NCBI GenBank assembly: GCA_039654915.1
Contig: CM077595.1
Coordinates: forward strand, 48,949,501-49,013,500
Direction of reading: 5' to 3'
Length of the DNA: 64,000 nucleotides
Origin: Aquilaria yunnanensis
Lineage: Eukaryota > Streptophyta > Magnoliopsida > Malvales > Thymelaeaceae
Shown: in pieces, positions 33,252 through 43,445 of the stretch
Layout: every line of letters begins with the position of its first letter
How positions within the stretch are numbered: position 1 is the first letter of the stretch
Made by a program: the position numbers and the translations under genes
Notes under the pieces: generated by a model
The model's database searches: none
What the model was told of the DNA's origin: nothing
Seen by the model: the letters and a program-made list of their open reading frames with translations, nothing else

Positions 33252-35493
33252 TTTGGCGCCGTCTGTGGGAACCCGCTCTGAGATCGCCGTCGTTGAAACT
33301 CGGCATTCTAAGGACAAGGGACTCCCAAGGTCCCCGTCCGCGCCTGAGACACAACCGGCTGCTGAGCAAACACTCCTAGGGACTTCTGCGTCCGAGGAAG
33401 ATCGCCCTCTAGTGATCACCAAGAGCTTCCTGAGGGACTTTCAGCGTTCAGTCATGTCTGAAATGACACAGCAGATCGACCGAAGGTGGCCACAGCAAAC
33501 GCAAGCCCAGAGGCCTCCCTCACCAGCACGCCCTCGGGAGAGAAGCCCCAAGTCTACTCATCGTAGTTCGGGAAGCAGAGACCAGCGCGAAGAATCCTCC
33601 ACAGAAAATATACCCCTCGGGAAACAGCCTGTGGGACAAACTGGGTCCAAACGACCGAAAGTCTCACGGCGAAGGAGTTCGTTGCCTGAGGTGAGGTCCG
33701 TATCCCCTCAGCGCCGAACTCGCTCCCCGAAGAGGCGCCGACGATCTCCCTTCCCTGATGAAGGGCCTAGTGCCACTGTGCTTATGGAGAGGATACCAGC
33801 ACGGCTAGATAGGGTGGAGAAAGAAATGGCCAGAAAACCCGTTTGGGACAGGCTCACAGGAGCCTTCTGTGAAGATGGGTCCCCGTTCACCCGGACCGTG
33901 GCCGAGGCAGCCATGCCAGGTGACTTCAGAGTACCTCGGTTGGAGATTTATGATGGCCGTACTGATCCACAGGCCCATCTGATGAAGTACAGACGCAGCA
34001 TGATAATGCACGGTGCTAACGATGCTACCATGTGCAAGTGCTTCGAAGTCACCCTCACAGGGCCAGCAACTGCATGGTACAATTCATTGCCTTCAGGGAC
34101 AATCACTGAGTTCCAGGAGTTGTCCACGGCCTTCACACAGCAATTCATTGGGAGCAGGACAACGGCGAAGATGCCTATTCAGATGTTCGACATAGAGCAG
34201 AGAAACGGAGAGACCATCTGGGACTATGTCGAAAGGTTCAACAGGGAAGCACTGAGCGTCCCAGACTTCCGGCCCGAAATCCGTATTCTCGCTATGACAC
34301 GGGGCCTTCGGCGAGACTCACAGCTGTTCTACGAGTTCTCAAAGGACCCTCCGGAGACCCTCGGAGAATTTTACCGAAGGGCGGAACAGCACATGACCGC
34401 CGAGGAACTAAGAATGGCTGGGCCGAAGTCCGATCACCACCGCGCCGAAGGGTCCAATCAACAAGCTCGGCATCCGACCAAACAGGCAGGACGACCTCGG
34501 AGGATGCGTCGAAGGAAACCTCAAAGTTTCACGCCACTGAGCACCACATGGACCAACATCCTCATGGCACTGGAAAGGCAAGGGGCGCAGATTCGGCGAC
34601 CAAGGGCCATGACCGCCGATAATAAGAAGAATGCCAAGAAGTTCTGCCAGTTTCATCGCGACCACGGTCATGACACCGAAGACTGCTTCCAGCTGAAGAA
34701 GTACATAGAGTCGCTGATAAAGCAGGGCCAACTTCAGAAATACTTGCGGATGCCATCCCCGAAAGACAAAAAAATGGAGGAAGAAAGGGCCGAAGATGAG
34801 GACTATGACTCCGACAGGCGGAGAAACCGAAGTCCAAAAAGGCGCCCTCCACCTCCGACAGGGGTTATCCAAACAATCACCACGGGGCTCCCATCCTCGG
34901 AAAGAAAGCGGAAGGCCAGAGAAATTGCAGTCATGGAATATCAAAATCCAGCAAAGAAGCTGGCCCGCAAAGACGGATCCACCATCGTCTTTCCCCACGA
35001 CGATCCGCTGCTGATCATGCCAAGGATAGGGAACTGGGACGTCAAAAGGGTGCTGGTTGATGACGGATCAAATGCGGACATCCTATTCTCGCACTTACTG
35101 CCAAGCTTGGGCATTTCTAGCAGCGAGCTTAAGCCAGTCACCTCACCAACCTTCGGGGTGGGACCATCCGAACTGCCCGTTCTCGGATGGATTGACCTCC
35201 CACTGATGATGAGAGGGACTTCGGTAGATGGAGCAGCTGAGTTGTACGTTTCCACAATGGCGAGGTTCATCGTCATGGACGTCCCAACCTCGTACAACGC
35301 CATCCTTGGAAGGCAGACACAGGGAAACCTGCACATTCGCCCTGATGTGAAGTACTTGACTGTCACATTCGCCACCAAGGATGGAGATGCTGAGATCTTC
35401 ATAGACCAGGCCGAGGTAAGAAAGGTGTTTGTGAAAGCACGAAAGGCCCCGGCGAGCAACTTCGCACAAACAATGGAGGCAAAGGCGCCATAA
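33220..35493 (+). CDS. Tat-A gag-protease
   Basis: A 757-codon open frame starting at the first ATG of the predicted transcript, inside the 5' LTR. Residues 1-17 (M-T-I-N-D-E-A-P-G-HHLAPSVGT) span the LTR end and PBS. An Arg/Ser/Pro-rich basic region follows at about 90-185, then the retrotransposon gag domain at about 234-345 (VPRLEIYDGRTDPQAHL, TAWYNSLPSG, FTQQFIG). The zinc knuckle [14 protein letters not shown] (476-489) is a CX2HX4HX4C variant of the usual CCHC. The aspartic protease has DDGS at 614-617. Gag packages the RNA and protease cuts the polyprotein. The frame ends at TAA 35491-35493, where Tat-B reads Glu, so the stop probably is a mutation that separates RT from gag-protease. 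Confidence 0.9.
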   Translation: MTINDEAPGHHLAPSVGTRSEIAVVETRHSKDKGLPRSPSAPETQPAAEQTLLGTSASEEDRPLVITKSFLRDFQRSVMSEMTQQIDRRWPQQTQAQRPPSPARPRERSPKSTHRSSGSRDQREESSTENIPLGKQPVGQTGSKRPKVSRRRSSLPEVRSVSPQRRTRSPKRRRRSPFPDEGPSATVLMERIPARLDRVEKEMARKPVWDRLTGAFCEDGSPFTRTVAEAAMPGDFRVPRLEIYDGRTDPQAHLMKYRRSMIMHGANDATMCKCFEVTLTGPATAWYNSLPSGTITEFQELSTAFTQQFIGSRTTAKMPIQMFDIEQRNGETIWDYVERFNREALSVPDFRPEIRILAMTRGLRRDSQLFYEFSKDPPETLGEFYRRAEQHMTAEELRMAGPKSDHHRAEGSNQQARHPTKQAGRPRRMRRRKPQSFTPLSTTWTNILMALERQGAQIRRPRAMTADNKKNAKKFCQFHRDHGHDTEDCFQLKKYIESLIKQGQLQKYLRMPSPKDKKMEEERAEDEDYDSDRRRNRSPKRRPPPPTGVIQTITTGLPSSERKRKAREIAVMEYQNPAKKLARKDGSTIVFPHDDPLLIMPRIGNWDVKRVLVDDGSNADILFSHLLPSLGISSSELKPVTSPTFGVGPSELPVLGWIDLPLMMRGTSVDGAAELYVSTMARFIVMDVPTSYNAILGRQTQGNLHIRPDVKYLTVTFATKDGDAEIFIDQAEVRKVFVKARKAPASNFAQTMEAKAP
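33252..33271 (+). other. Primer-binding site of Tat-A
   Basis: TTTGGCGCCGTCTGTGGGAA directly follows the LTR. TGGCGCC starts after two T residues. It is translated as part of gag (HLAPSVG). tRNA identity not determined. Confidence 0.85.
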
Positions 35494-37500
35494 AAAGGCA
35501 AAGAAGAAGATCTCGCAAAAGCGGAAATGGAAACAGTAGAACTTATCCCAGGACAATCTACCCGAATAGGGAAGAGCTTGGCCGAAGGTGAGAAAGAAAT
35601 CCTTGTATCTTTTCTGCTGAAAAATAAAGATCTGTTTGCCTACTTGCCGAAAGATATGCCAGGGGTAAACCCTGGCATAATACAGCACAGCCTCAAAGTA
35701 AGCCCGGGAGCAAAACCTGTCCGGCAAAAGAAACGAAGCATCTCAGCCCAAAAAACCGACTTTGTCAAAACTGAAATCCAGCGACTGTTGGACGCCAAAG
35801 TCATTAGGAAGGTGAAGTACCCCGAATGGTTAAGCAACGTGGTCATTTCCACAAAAGAAGGTAGCAGCAAACTTTGGATGTGCATCGACTTCAGAAACTT
35901 GAACGATGCTTGCCCGAAAGACTCATACCCTCTGCCGCCAATAGATCAACTGGTAGATTCAACTGCCGAATATGGGCGCCTAAGTTTCCTAAACGCCTTC
36001 AGTGGCTACCATCAAATAAGGATGGACCCCGAAGATGAAGAAAAAACCGCCTTCATCACCGAGGGAGGAACATACTGCTATGTCAGGATGCCCTTCGGGC
36101 TCAAAAATGCAGGAGCCACCTACCAAAGGCTGATGAACAAGGTCTTTAAAGACCAAATGGGGAGAAACATGGAGGTGTATGTTGATGACATGATAGTCAA
36201 GAGCAAGCTCCCTCACAACCACGTTGCAGATCTAGAGGAAACCTTCCAAAAGCTCAGAGCCTTCGGGATTCGGCTCAATCCGGAAAAGTGCATCTTCGGA
36301 GTATCCTCGGGAAAATTCCTTGGGTACATGGTATCCGAAAGAGGCATTGACGCTAACCCCAAGAAGATCAAGGCGCTGCTTGAGTTCTGAACTCCTGCCA
36401 CACTCAAAGACGTGCAGAGGCTCCCTGGAAGAATAACCTCCCTGAGCAGATTTATTTCCAGGTACGGAGATAGGTGTCGACCTTTCTTCAAAGTCCTCAC
36501 AAAGGCAGCAAAAATGGAAGGCGACCTCGGAAGGAATAATCACCCTTGGGGTGAAGATTGCCAAAAGGCCTGGGAAGAACTCAAAGTCTACTTGGCTAGC
36601 CTGCCGACTCTGCGACAACCTCGGGAGGGAGAACCCCTCGTTTTGTACCTCGCCGTCACGGAGAAAGCTGTAAGCTCGGTCCTCATGAAAGAAGAAGGGC
36701 CAAAGCAATGGCCAGTCTATTACGTTAGCAAATCCCTGCATGGCGCCGAAGTCAGGTACCCTCTGCTTCAAAAAGCTATATACGCCTTGGTGCTTGCAGG
36801 GAGAAGGCTGCGACCATACTTTCAGGCTCACCCCATCATCGTCCGAAGTAGTCTACCACTACGGGATGTTATGAAGAAAGTTGATCATTCGGGAAGGCTT
36901 TCCAAGTGGTGCATAGAGCTTGGCGAACACGAAATCATATATGAACCTCGGAAGGCCATAAAAGCTCAAGCACTGGCAGACTTTATCGCCGAAGTACCCA
37001 CCACTAAGGAAAGCCAGATGGATCCGAACGGAGGTGAGCCAGAGTGGACCTTACATGTTGACGGAGCCTCGGGATCCGAACACCAGGGAGTTGGAGTAGT
37101 TATCAGAGGACCCGAAGGCCTAGAGGTAAAGAAGGCTATTAAGTTCAGCTTCAGCGTCACTAACAATGTAGCAGAGTATGAAGCCCTCATAGGGGGATTA
37201 TGCTTGGCCAGAAGGATTGACGTGAGAAACTTAAAGGCTCACAGCGATTCCCAGCTGGTAGTTCGGCAGACGGCAAGAGATTATGGGGCGAAGGACCCAG
37301 TCTTGGCAAAATACCACGAGCTGGTAGCAAAGCTCATCCAAGAGTTTGACGCTGTATGGATCGAAAATGTACCTCGGCGGAATAACACAGAGGCAGATTG
37401 CTTGGCGAAGTCAAAAACATACACCGAGGTGCTAAATCATCCGAGCATCTCAGTACTGAGCATAGTGACCTCGGGAAAGGGTGGAAATATCCCATAAAAA
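35494..37500 (+). pseudogene. Tat-A RT and dual RNase H
   Basis: The gag-protease frame continues after the TAA at 35491. RT shows PEWLSNVVISTKEG, MCIDFRNLNDACPKDSYP, FSGYHQIRMDPEDEEKTAF, RMPFGLKNAGATYQRL and YVDDMIVKS (about 36180). A TGA at 36388-36390 replaces an Arg codon present in Tat-B. The Ty3-type RNase H (about 36620-36990) has LAVTEKAVSSVL in place of the DAS motif and is probably inactive. The second RNase H (about 37030-37400) has HVDGASG, AEYEAL, SDSQLV and EADCLAKS. A one-base loss near 37480 breaks the frame, ending it at 37497. The pairing of a dead and a live RNase H is a Tat hallmark. Confidence 0.9.
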
Positions 37501-38717
37501 GATACCTCGCAGAAAATGTGCTCCCCGAAGACCGCGGCGACGCTGCAAAACTACGAAGACGCTCAGGCCGATTCTTCCTGATTGGTGAAGAATTATACCG
37601 ACAGGGATATGCAAACCCGCTGCAAAGATCTGTGGATGAAGAGGATACTGAAATGGTCCTTGAAGAGGTCCACGAAGGCATGTGTGGTTCACATATTGGA
37701 ACTGATGCCCTTGCGGCGGTGATACTTCGCCAAGGATACTTCTAGCCTACCCTGAGAAAGGATGCAAGGCAGTTCGTCCGAAAATGTGGTAGTTGCCAGA
37801 AACACGCGAACATCCAGAGGGCACCCTCGGAAATGGTATCCTCGGCCGACTATCCTTGGCCCTTCGCAGTCTGGGGTATAGACCTTATTGGGCCACTCCC
37901 CACAGCACCCGGAGGCGTGAAATTCTGCGTTGTAGAAGTGGACTATTTCTCTAAATGGGTCGAGGCAGAACCGTTGGCAACTATCTCGGCAAAAGAAGTG
38001 CAGAAGTTCGTATGGAAGAACATTGTATGCAGATTTGGCATACCGAGGGTACTAGTAGCTGATAATGGATCCCAATTCATAGACAAAGGATTCCAGGAAT
38101 TTATCAGCGACCTCGGAGTAAAAATGCACTTTGCCCCAGTAGCTCACCGCCAAAGCAACGGGCAGGTGGAAGTATCTAACAGGACCATAAAAGATGGCCT
38201 GAAGAAAAGACTGGGGGAAGCAAATGGGAAATGGCCAGGAGAACTCCAAAGCGTATTATGGAGTTACCGAACGACACCCCGAAGAGCCACAGGGGAAACT
38301 CCCTTCTCACTAGTCTTCGGGACAGAGGCCATTATCCCAGTCGAGATAGTCAGACCATCAATACGGGTGCAAATATTTGATGAAGGTGGAAACGACCTCA
38401 GCCTCAGAACCAAGCTCGACCTCGTCGGCGAACACAGAGAAATAGCCGAGCTGAGAAGAAAAGCTTTTCAGCAAAGAGTGGCCGCGGCTATAAACTTACG
38501 GGCCAGGCTGAAAGAGATCAAGAAATGAGACCTCGTTCTCAGAAAGGCTGACTTCGCACCCCGAAGGCCGTCCCACGGAGTACTTCGCGCGAACTGGGAA
38601 GGACCATACGTGGTTCTTACCGAAGTACGAAAAGGCATGTACAAGCTTGGCAACGCCGAAGGCGTAGAATTGAAAAACACTTGGCACTCAGACGCCTTGA
38701 AAAAATTCTACGCCTAA
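37501..38717 (+). pseudogene. Tat-A integrase
   Basis: In the frame open from 37398, the HHCC finger (HEGMCGSHIGTD, CGSC), then the core WGIDLIGPLP, VADNGSQF and GQVEVSNRT (D, D, E), and the C-terminal SYRTTPRRATGETPFSLVFG and FDEGGNDLS. A TAG at about 37744 replaces the Trp of GYFWPT, and a TGA at about 38527 replaces a Gly codon before the end. The C-terminal tail continues to a stop near 38717. The enzyme catalyses strand transfer of the cDNA into chromosomal DNA. Intact frame 37833-38528 covers the whole catalytic core. Confidence 0.9.
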
Positions 38718-38841
38718 GGTTGAGCGGAGGAATCGCGGTGTACGAAAAATATTCTAAGTACAGAAGTGTCTTCAGAAAATTTCTTAAGTGCAGAATTTTA
38801 CAGAATTCCGCGAAGATGCTCACCACAAGCGCAGATATGAC

Positions 38842-39243
38842 TTTCCGAAGTCCCTTGAGCCATCACGCTCGGGAAAGATGGAAAAATCTCCCAGCAGTAC
38901 TCGCCGAAATAAGCGCAGAGACAGTTTTCCGAAGTCTCTTGAGCCGTCACGCTCGGGAAAAATGGAAAACAGAAAAAACTCTCGAAAGATTTCCTAAGTC
39001 TCTTGAGCAAAGATGCTCGGGACAAAAGGAAAAGAAGGAAAATTTTGACTAAGTGTTTTCCGAAGTCCCTTGAGTGAACGTGTTTGGGACAAAATGGTAA
39101 TACAAAAGCCTGCAAAAAGACTTAGTCAAATTTTTCAGACTTTCCAAAAAGCCTCTTGAGCGAATAGGCTCGGCCAAGAGAAGGTAATAAAGTTTCTTTG
39201 ATTGCAGGTTTTCCGAAGTCTCTTGAGCAAATGCGTTCGGGGC
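38842..39243. repeat. Array of six imperfect hairpins, Tat-A
   Basis: Six copies of a roughly 33-bp motif start near 38842, 38925, 38990, 39055, 39140 and 39208. Consensus TTTCCGAAGTCYCTTGAGC is followed by 5-6 variable bases and GCTCGGG, so GAGC and GCTC can pair, with CCC and GGG outside. Spacing is 65-85 bp. The array lies between the 3' end of pol and the 3' end of the antisense gene. Tat-B has five copies. A role as terminator or poly(A) region is only an inference. Confidence 0.8.
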
Positions 39244-39377
39244 AATGAAAATAAAGAAACTTGAAGAAACACTTAGCCAAAAAAAGTGTTCATTAAGGAG
39301 TAAGCTGCTTTACAATAAAGAAGTGCCCGAAGAAGGAATACAAAATAGAAGGGAAGGAAAAGGGGCCTTAAAATAGC

Positions 39378-41811
39378 CTAAGGGTTCGTGGCGTCCCGAG
39401 AGCCGCTTGCTTGCCCACCCTTTTCCGCCACCTTCGGCGCTGGAATTGAAGGAGGAAGCTTCAAGTGTTCGACCTTGGACCATTCCCACCGAGGTCCCTC
39501 AGGAATGTTTAGAGCCTCTAGAAAAGAGAGGTCCAAATCTGGGAACCTTTGGAGGACCTGGTGCCGAGCAAGGCCGAAGCCGTCCTGAAAAGCGACCTTG
39601 GCCATTTGATTAGACTTGCTCTTCTCAAGCTCGAGGTCGTCAAGCTCGTCCTTCAGATCCGCGATCTCCTCGTCCAGCGCCTTTATCTGCTTCTTCCCCT
39701 TCGGATCCTTCTTCAAGGACTTGACCTCGGCTGCAAGGATGTTTTTCTCAGCTATCAGCGCCAGTATGAGCTTGTCAGAATCTGACTTGTCCTTTAGGAG
39801 CTCCTCGTTGGCGGCCAGCATTCCATTTATCTGCTCGCCGAGGTCAGCAATCTTCCGGGAGGAATCCTTCTCAAGTTCTTCTCTCTCCTTCCGGAACTCC
39901 TCCCGAAGGGCGGCAACTTCTTCCTTCGCAGCATCTGACAGCTGCTGGTTCTCGGCGGTCAATGCCAAGCGAGTGGCCTTCGCCTTCTCGAAAGCCTCTA
40001 AGGCCGAAGCTCGGAACTTCGCTTGTCTGGCCACCCGAACTCGGAGAAAGACGGCGTATCCCAGCAGCTGCAAAAAGATGAACGCAAGGTCAGTAAGAGC
40101 CAGGCACTTAGGAAAAATTGAAGGGAAAAAGGTGTGAAGAACATACCTGAGCAGCATGCTCGGTGACTTTGGCGGCAAGGGTGTCATCATCCTGATGGGC
40201 CGCCGCAATAGCCTTGAAGGAGGCCTCTGTAAGCACCCCCTTCGAATTTTGCTTCGCGATTTCAGGACAGTCCTCGGAGTACAAGTTCATGTCCTCCGTG
40301 AAGGTCCAGAAAGGCTCTTTGGGAACCTTCCCTTGCGGGACTTTGGCGTCGCGAAGGGCCCGCGCCTTCGCGTGTTCGGTTGCCCATCCAGGGGTAACCA
40401 ACTCCCCTGTGTGGCAAAAATGAGAAGGAAGTTAAAGACAAAGAAGAAAATCCAGAAAAGCAAAGCAACTGTACCGTACTTTATCTGAAGACAAACCTGG
40501 AGGGACCTCGACAACGACGTCCTCGGAGTCCTCAGCCTCCATGGTCGAAATGCCCTTACCGTTCTGCCTACGCCGCTCCACGGTAGAAGGTGCCTCTAAC
40601 ACGGCATCCAGAAGGACTTGCGACGGGGTAGGACTTTGGGGAGGGGCGTCGGTGTGAGGGACGTCGGTGGCGGCAGGAACCTCGGCCGAAGGATCGGGCA
40701 GCGAAGCGATAGTGGCCTCAGCATCCTCGCTTTCCTCCCCAATACTTTCCAAAGGGGAGGAAAGAACAGTCTTCCTCGCCCGTTTAGCCGAAGGACCAGC
40801 ACCGACAGACTTCCGCCTTCGGGAAGTTGCCTTCTTTGTCTGCTCCCCCTTCTCCACTTGGCCGGAGAAAAGGGACTTGTAATAGGCGGCAGTCCCATCG
40901 CCCATCTCTGAAAAAGAAGAGAAATATCAGCGTAAGTCCGAGGAAGAAAACAGCAAGGGAGTAGAAGACAACTCACTTTCGACAAGCGTTTCGAAAGAAA
41001 TTTCCTCCTTAAGAAGCTGGACCAACCAGGAATCCTTCCCGGCGATGGCAGGAGCTGGCATCTTGAGGTCAGTCTCGTGCTCCTTCACCACCTTTAGTTC
41101 CCGAAGGACCTCATCGGTCATCAACTTCCAGTTGATAGGAAAACGGTAAAGGGCACGTGGAGCGACCTCGGGAGTCCAGTCAGAGACAGCCCGAATGCGG
41201 GCGTCGAAATCCGTGAACACGGGAGCCAACTCTGGAGTCAGCAGCATCCTCGGATCAACGACGTCCACATTCAGTATTCCCTGAGCCCATTTGGTCGGGA
41301 CGTACGACCAGGCCTCAACCATCTTCAGGAAGAAGAACTTCTGTTGCCACCCCCGCCAGCTGTCCTTAGTGGCGAAGGTGAACATGAATTTTTTGCTCCC
41401 GGATCCCCGAGGTAGCATGAAATAGAAGCCACCCTTCGGGACCATAGAGAGCTTGAAGTACTGCATGAAGATTATAAAATGGGGTTCTATCCCGAACACG
41501 CCACACATGCAGAGGAACGCGTTAAAATAGCAGAACGAGTTCGGGGGAAGCTGGTTCACAGCATGAAATTGGCAGAACTCGCAAACCATCTTCGGGGGAG
41601 GATACCGAAGACCGGCCTTCAGCTGGGCTCGGAAAACGGTAACCTCGTTTCTGTGGTTTGGAAAAGCATAATGGCTAGAACGAGGCAGCCTAGTAATGGC
41701 ATAAGAGGGAAGAAAGAACTTTTTCTTCCACCTCTCTAACTTTGCAGGGGTGGTGCAACAAGGATGGGCTAAAAGAGGCTGCCAGCTCTCAGGGATAGGC
41801 ATTGTAGACAT
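39378..41811 (-). CDS. Antisense extra gene of Tat-A, four exons, open throughout
   Basis: Exon 1 41811-40977, exon 2 40907-40497, exon 3 40406-40147, exon 4 40067-39378. The introns are 69, 90 and 79 bp, all GT-AG with CAG acceptors and phases 1, 1 and 0. The joined exons total 2196 bp, 731 codons plus stop, without a premature stop. Start MSTMPIPESW is chosen because Tat-B begins MSKMPIPESW. Exon 1 carries a domain resembling the Pfam gypsy-type transposon family (Transposase_28): FRAQLKAGLRYP, QLPPNSFCYFNAFLCMCG, FFMQYFKL-like, PKGGFYFM, WRGWQQKFFFL. Exon 2 is Arg/Lys- and Ser/Pro-rich with a nuclear-localisation-like KKATSRRRK. Exon 4 forms a coiled coil of about 120 residues, then MAKVAFQDGFGLARHQVLQRFPDLDLSFLEAL. 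Role unknown. It lies opposite and convergent to pol. Expression and splicing are inferred from conserved sites in four copies. Confidence 0.82.
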
Positions 41812-42062
41812 GAAAGCGAGTTTGGAAAAGACAAAAAAACAGTTTCCAGAAAAAACTCCAAAGAACAGAGAGATCAAAACACTCTGGAAAACAAAAACCC
41901 ACCAAAAGATTTGCCAAAGTCTGAGGACGCCGTCGTGAAAGTTGGCTGGAAAAAGCTCTGATTAAGGCAGCTCCGCCACAGAAAGCAAGAAAGTGCAAGA
42001 ACAGGGGCAAAGCAGAGAAGAGCAGAAGAAAAAGAAAAAGGAACTTATGATGGAACGAGCCA

Positions 42063-42200
42063 TTTATAGGCCAGAGGTGGGTAACCGAAACATCGTCATA
42101 AGTACCCTTTGGAGGTGAAAGATCGCCGTAACTGCCCTCTGCGCCTGAAAAGGCGCGCCCTCTGTAACCGACGTAACTCTCCTCCAATGGCAAAGCGCCA
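42063..42200 (-). promoter_or_regulatory. Promoter of the Tat-A antisense gene
   Basis: On the minus strand a G-box CACGTG (42191-42196 region, context GCGCCACGTGTCAGC on the plus strand) precedes TATAAATG at 42068-42061, about 250 bp before the ATG. Tat-B has the same at about 62867-62872 and 62740-62735. Between here and the 3' LTR (42200-42573) are two diverged ~75-bp tandem units at about 42350-42500 but no gene. Confidence 0.7.
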
Positions 42201-42573
42201 CGTGTCAGCAGCCGCGCCAAAACGGGGACACATCTCCTGACATCCCTAGGAAAAAGAGGGCACGTCTTCTGACATCCCTAAAAAGCTGGGACGCGTCGCT
42301 CAGACTGACACGCTTGGCCATCAGACCTGCAGAAACAAAGAGCAGGCCACCTCGAGGACACCAAGAGACAGGCTATGGCCAAATAGCCCATGACCTTCGG
42401 GCAAGAGGTGTATCTTCGGCACAGGCTCCGCCTCGAAGACACCAAAGAACAGGCCAAGGCCGAACAGCCCTTGGGCAGAAGGTGCATCCTCGGAACAGGT
42501 TGAGCTTTCTAAGAGACTCCCAGGAACAACCTCGGAAAGAGATGCAAAACCGAAGTCTTCAATTCGGCTTTCC

Positions 42574-42586
42574 AAAGGGGGGCATG
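42574..42586 (+). other. Polypurine tract of Tat-A
   Basis: AAAGGGGGGCATG directly precedes the 3' LTR start TGATAG. Identical in Tat-B. Confidence 0.9.
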
Positions 42587-43445
42587 TGATAGCCAAAGGC
42601 TATCGCCTCTATCTGGCCGAACTCCCTGCCACAAGAATGGCCAGAAGAGACTGGCGATACCCGAGTGAGAATGAGATCATACACCTCGGGAGATAGCCGA
42701 AGAGCTCCGAGCCCGGCACGCCAGGAAACTCGAGGATACTACTACCCCCCGAGGTTGTAAACAGATCACCTTCGGAAAAGAGGCACCAGCTATTTGCGGG
42801 CCGAACATGATCTCCCCGAAGGCAGAACCCCTGAACTGGGTGCGTGTTTCCTGAAGAGGCACCGTCCGTACCAAAGGATGACCTCATCCAGGGACCTCGG
42901 GAGTACGGCAGGAGCATTTAAGGAAGCATTTAAGGAAGCCTCTGACACGTCCTTTCACAAACGTCATAAAGCCGCCTCAATAGGCGCTCTGGCACACTGA
43001 CGCCATCAAAATCACATCATGGCCCATCTCAGCACAAGGCTCAAGGCAACCTGCTACCAGCTATCTGTCCCCTACGCCCAGAAACTCAGGGAACATCCGA
43101 CCGAACACGTGTTGCGATCTGAATGGGCTAGGCACTCCTATAAATACCAAGAAATAAATACTTGGCAGGAGGTTGGTTGGGAAAAGGTCTGACTCCCAGA
43201 CTCTGAGAAAATCACAGGCAAGACTCTTCAGCCCTTTGTGCTACTTCCTCTACCTTTTTCTCAGCCACCACTGACTTGGGCATCGGAGGCTCCCCCCCCG
43301 GAAAAACACTCCGGGGGCCTCCTAACCCTTTGTTTCTAAGCTTTCAGGCACACTCCCTTGGGCGATCCATCCTCCAGGCGTTCTTCCTCCCAGAAGTCTC
43401 TCCACCAGTCACTATGACTATAAACGATGAGGCCCCAGGCCATCA
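42587..43445 (+). repeat. Tat-A 3' LTR (859 bp)
   Basis: Matches the 5' LTR over its whole length, lacking 17 bp near 42826. Ends CCATCA, followed by AGAAC. The gag N-terminal codons at its end (MTINDEAPGH) are not followed by gag here. Confidence 0.97.

Larger units (their letters stand above)
32376..43445 (+). mobile_element. Tat-A: complete Tat-lineage LTR retrotransposon
   Basis: An 11.07-kb element with 5' LTR 32376-33251, PBS, gag-protease, RT, dual RNase H, integrase, hairpin array, antisense extra gene, polypurine tract and 3' LTR 42587-43445. The target duplication AGAAC lies at 32371-32375 and 43446-43450. LTRs run TGATAG...CCATCA. About 22 substitutions, nearly all transitions, plus one 17-bp indel separate the two LTRs (hand count), so the insertion is fairly young. 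Pol carries four stops and one frameshift, while gag-protease and the antisense gene are open. Confidence 0.97.

Noticed and set aside
34408..36831. Long minus-strand ORFs opposite Tat-A protease and RT (34408-34998, 34941-35501, 35143-35727, 36232-36831), and the like in Tat-B
   Set aside because: They lie exactly opposite conserved protease and RT codons, show no domain and differ in extent between copies; they are shadows of pol.
38842..39243. CRISPR-like array because of regular repeats
   Set aside because: Repeats are imperfect, spacers are of uneven length and related in sequence, no cas genes, and the context is a plant retrotransposon.
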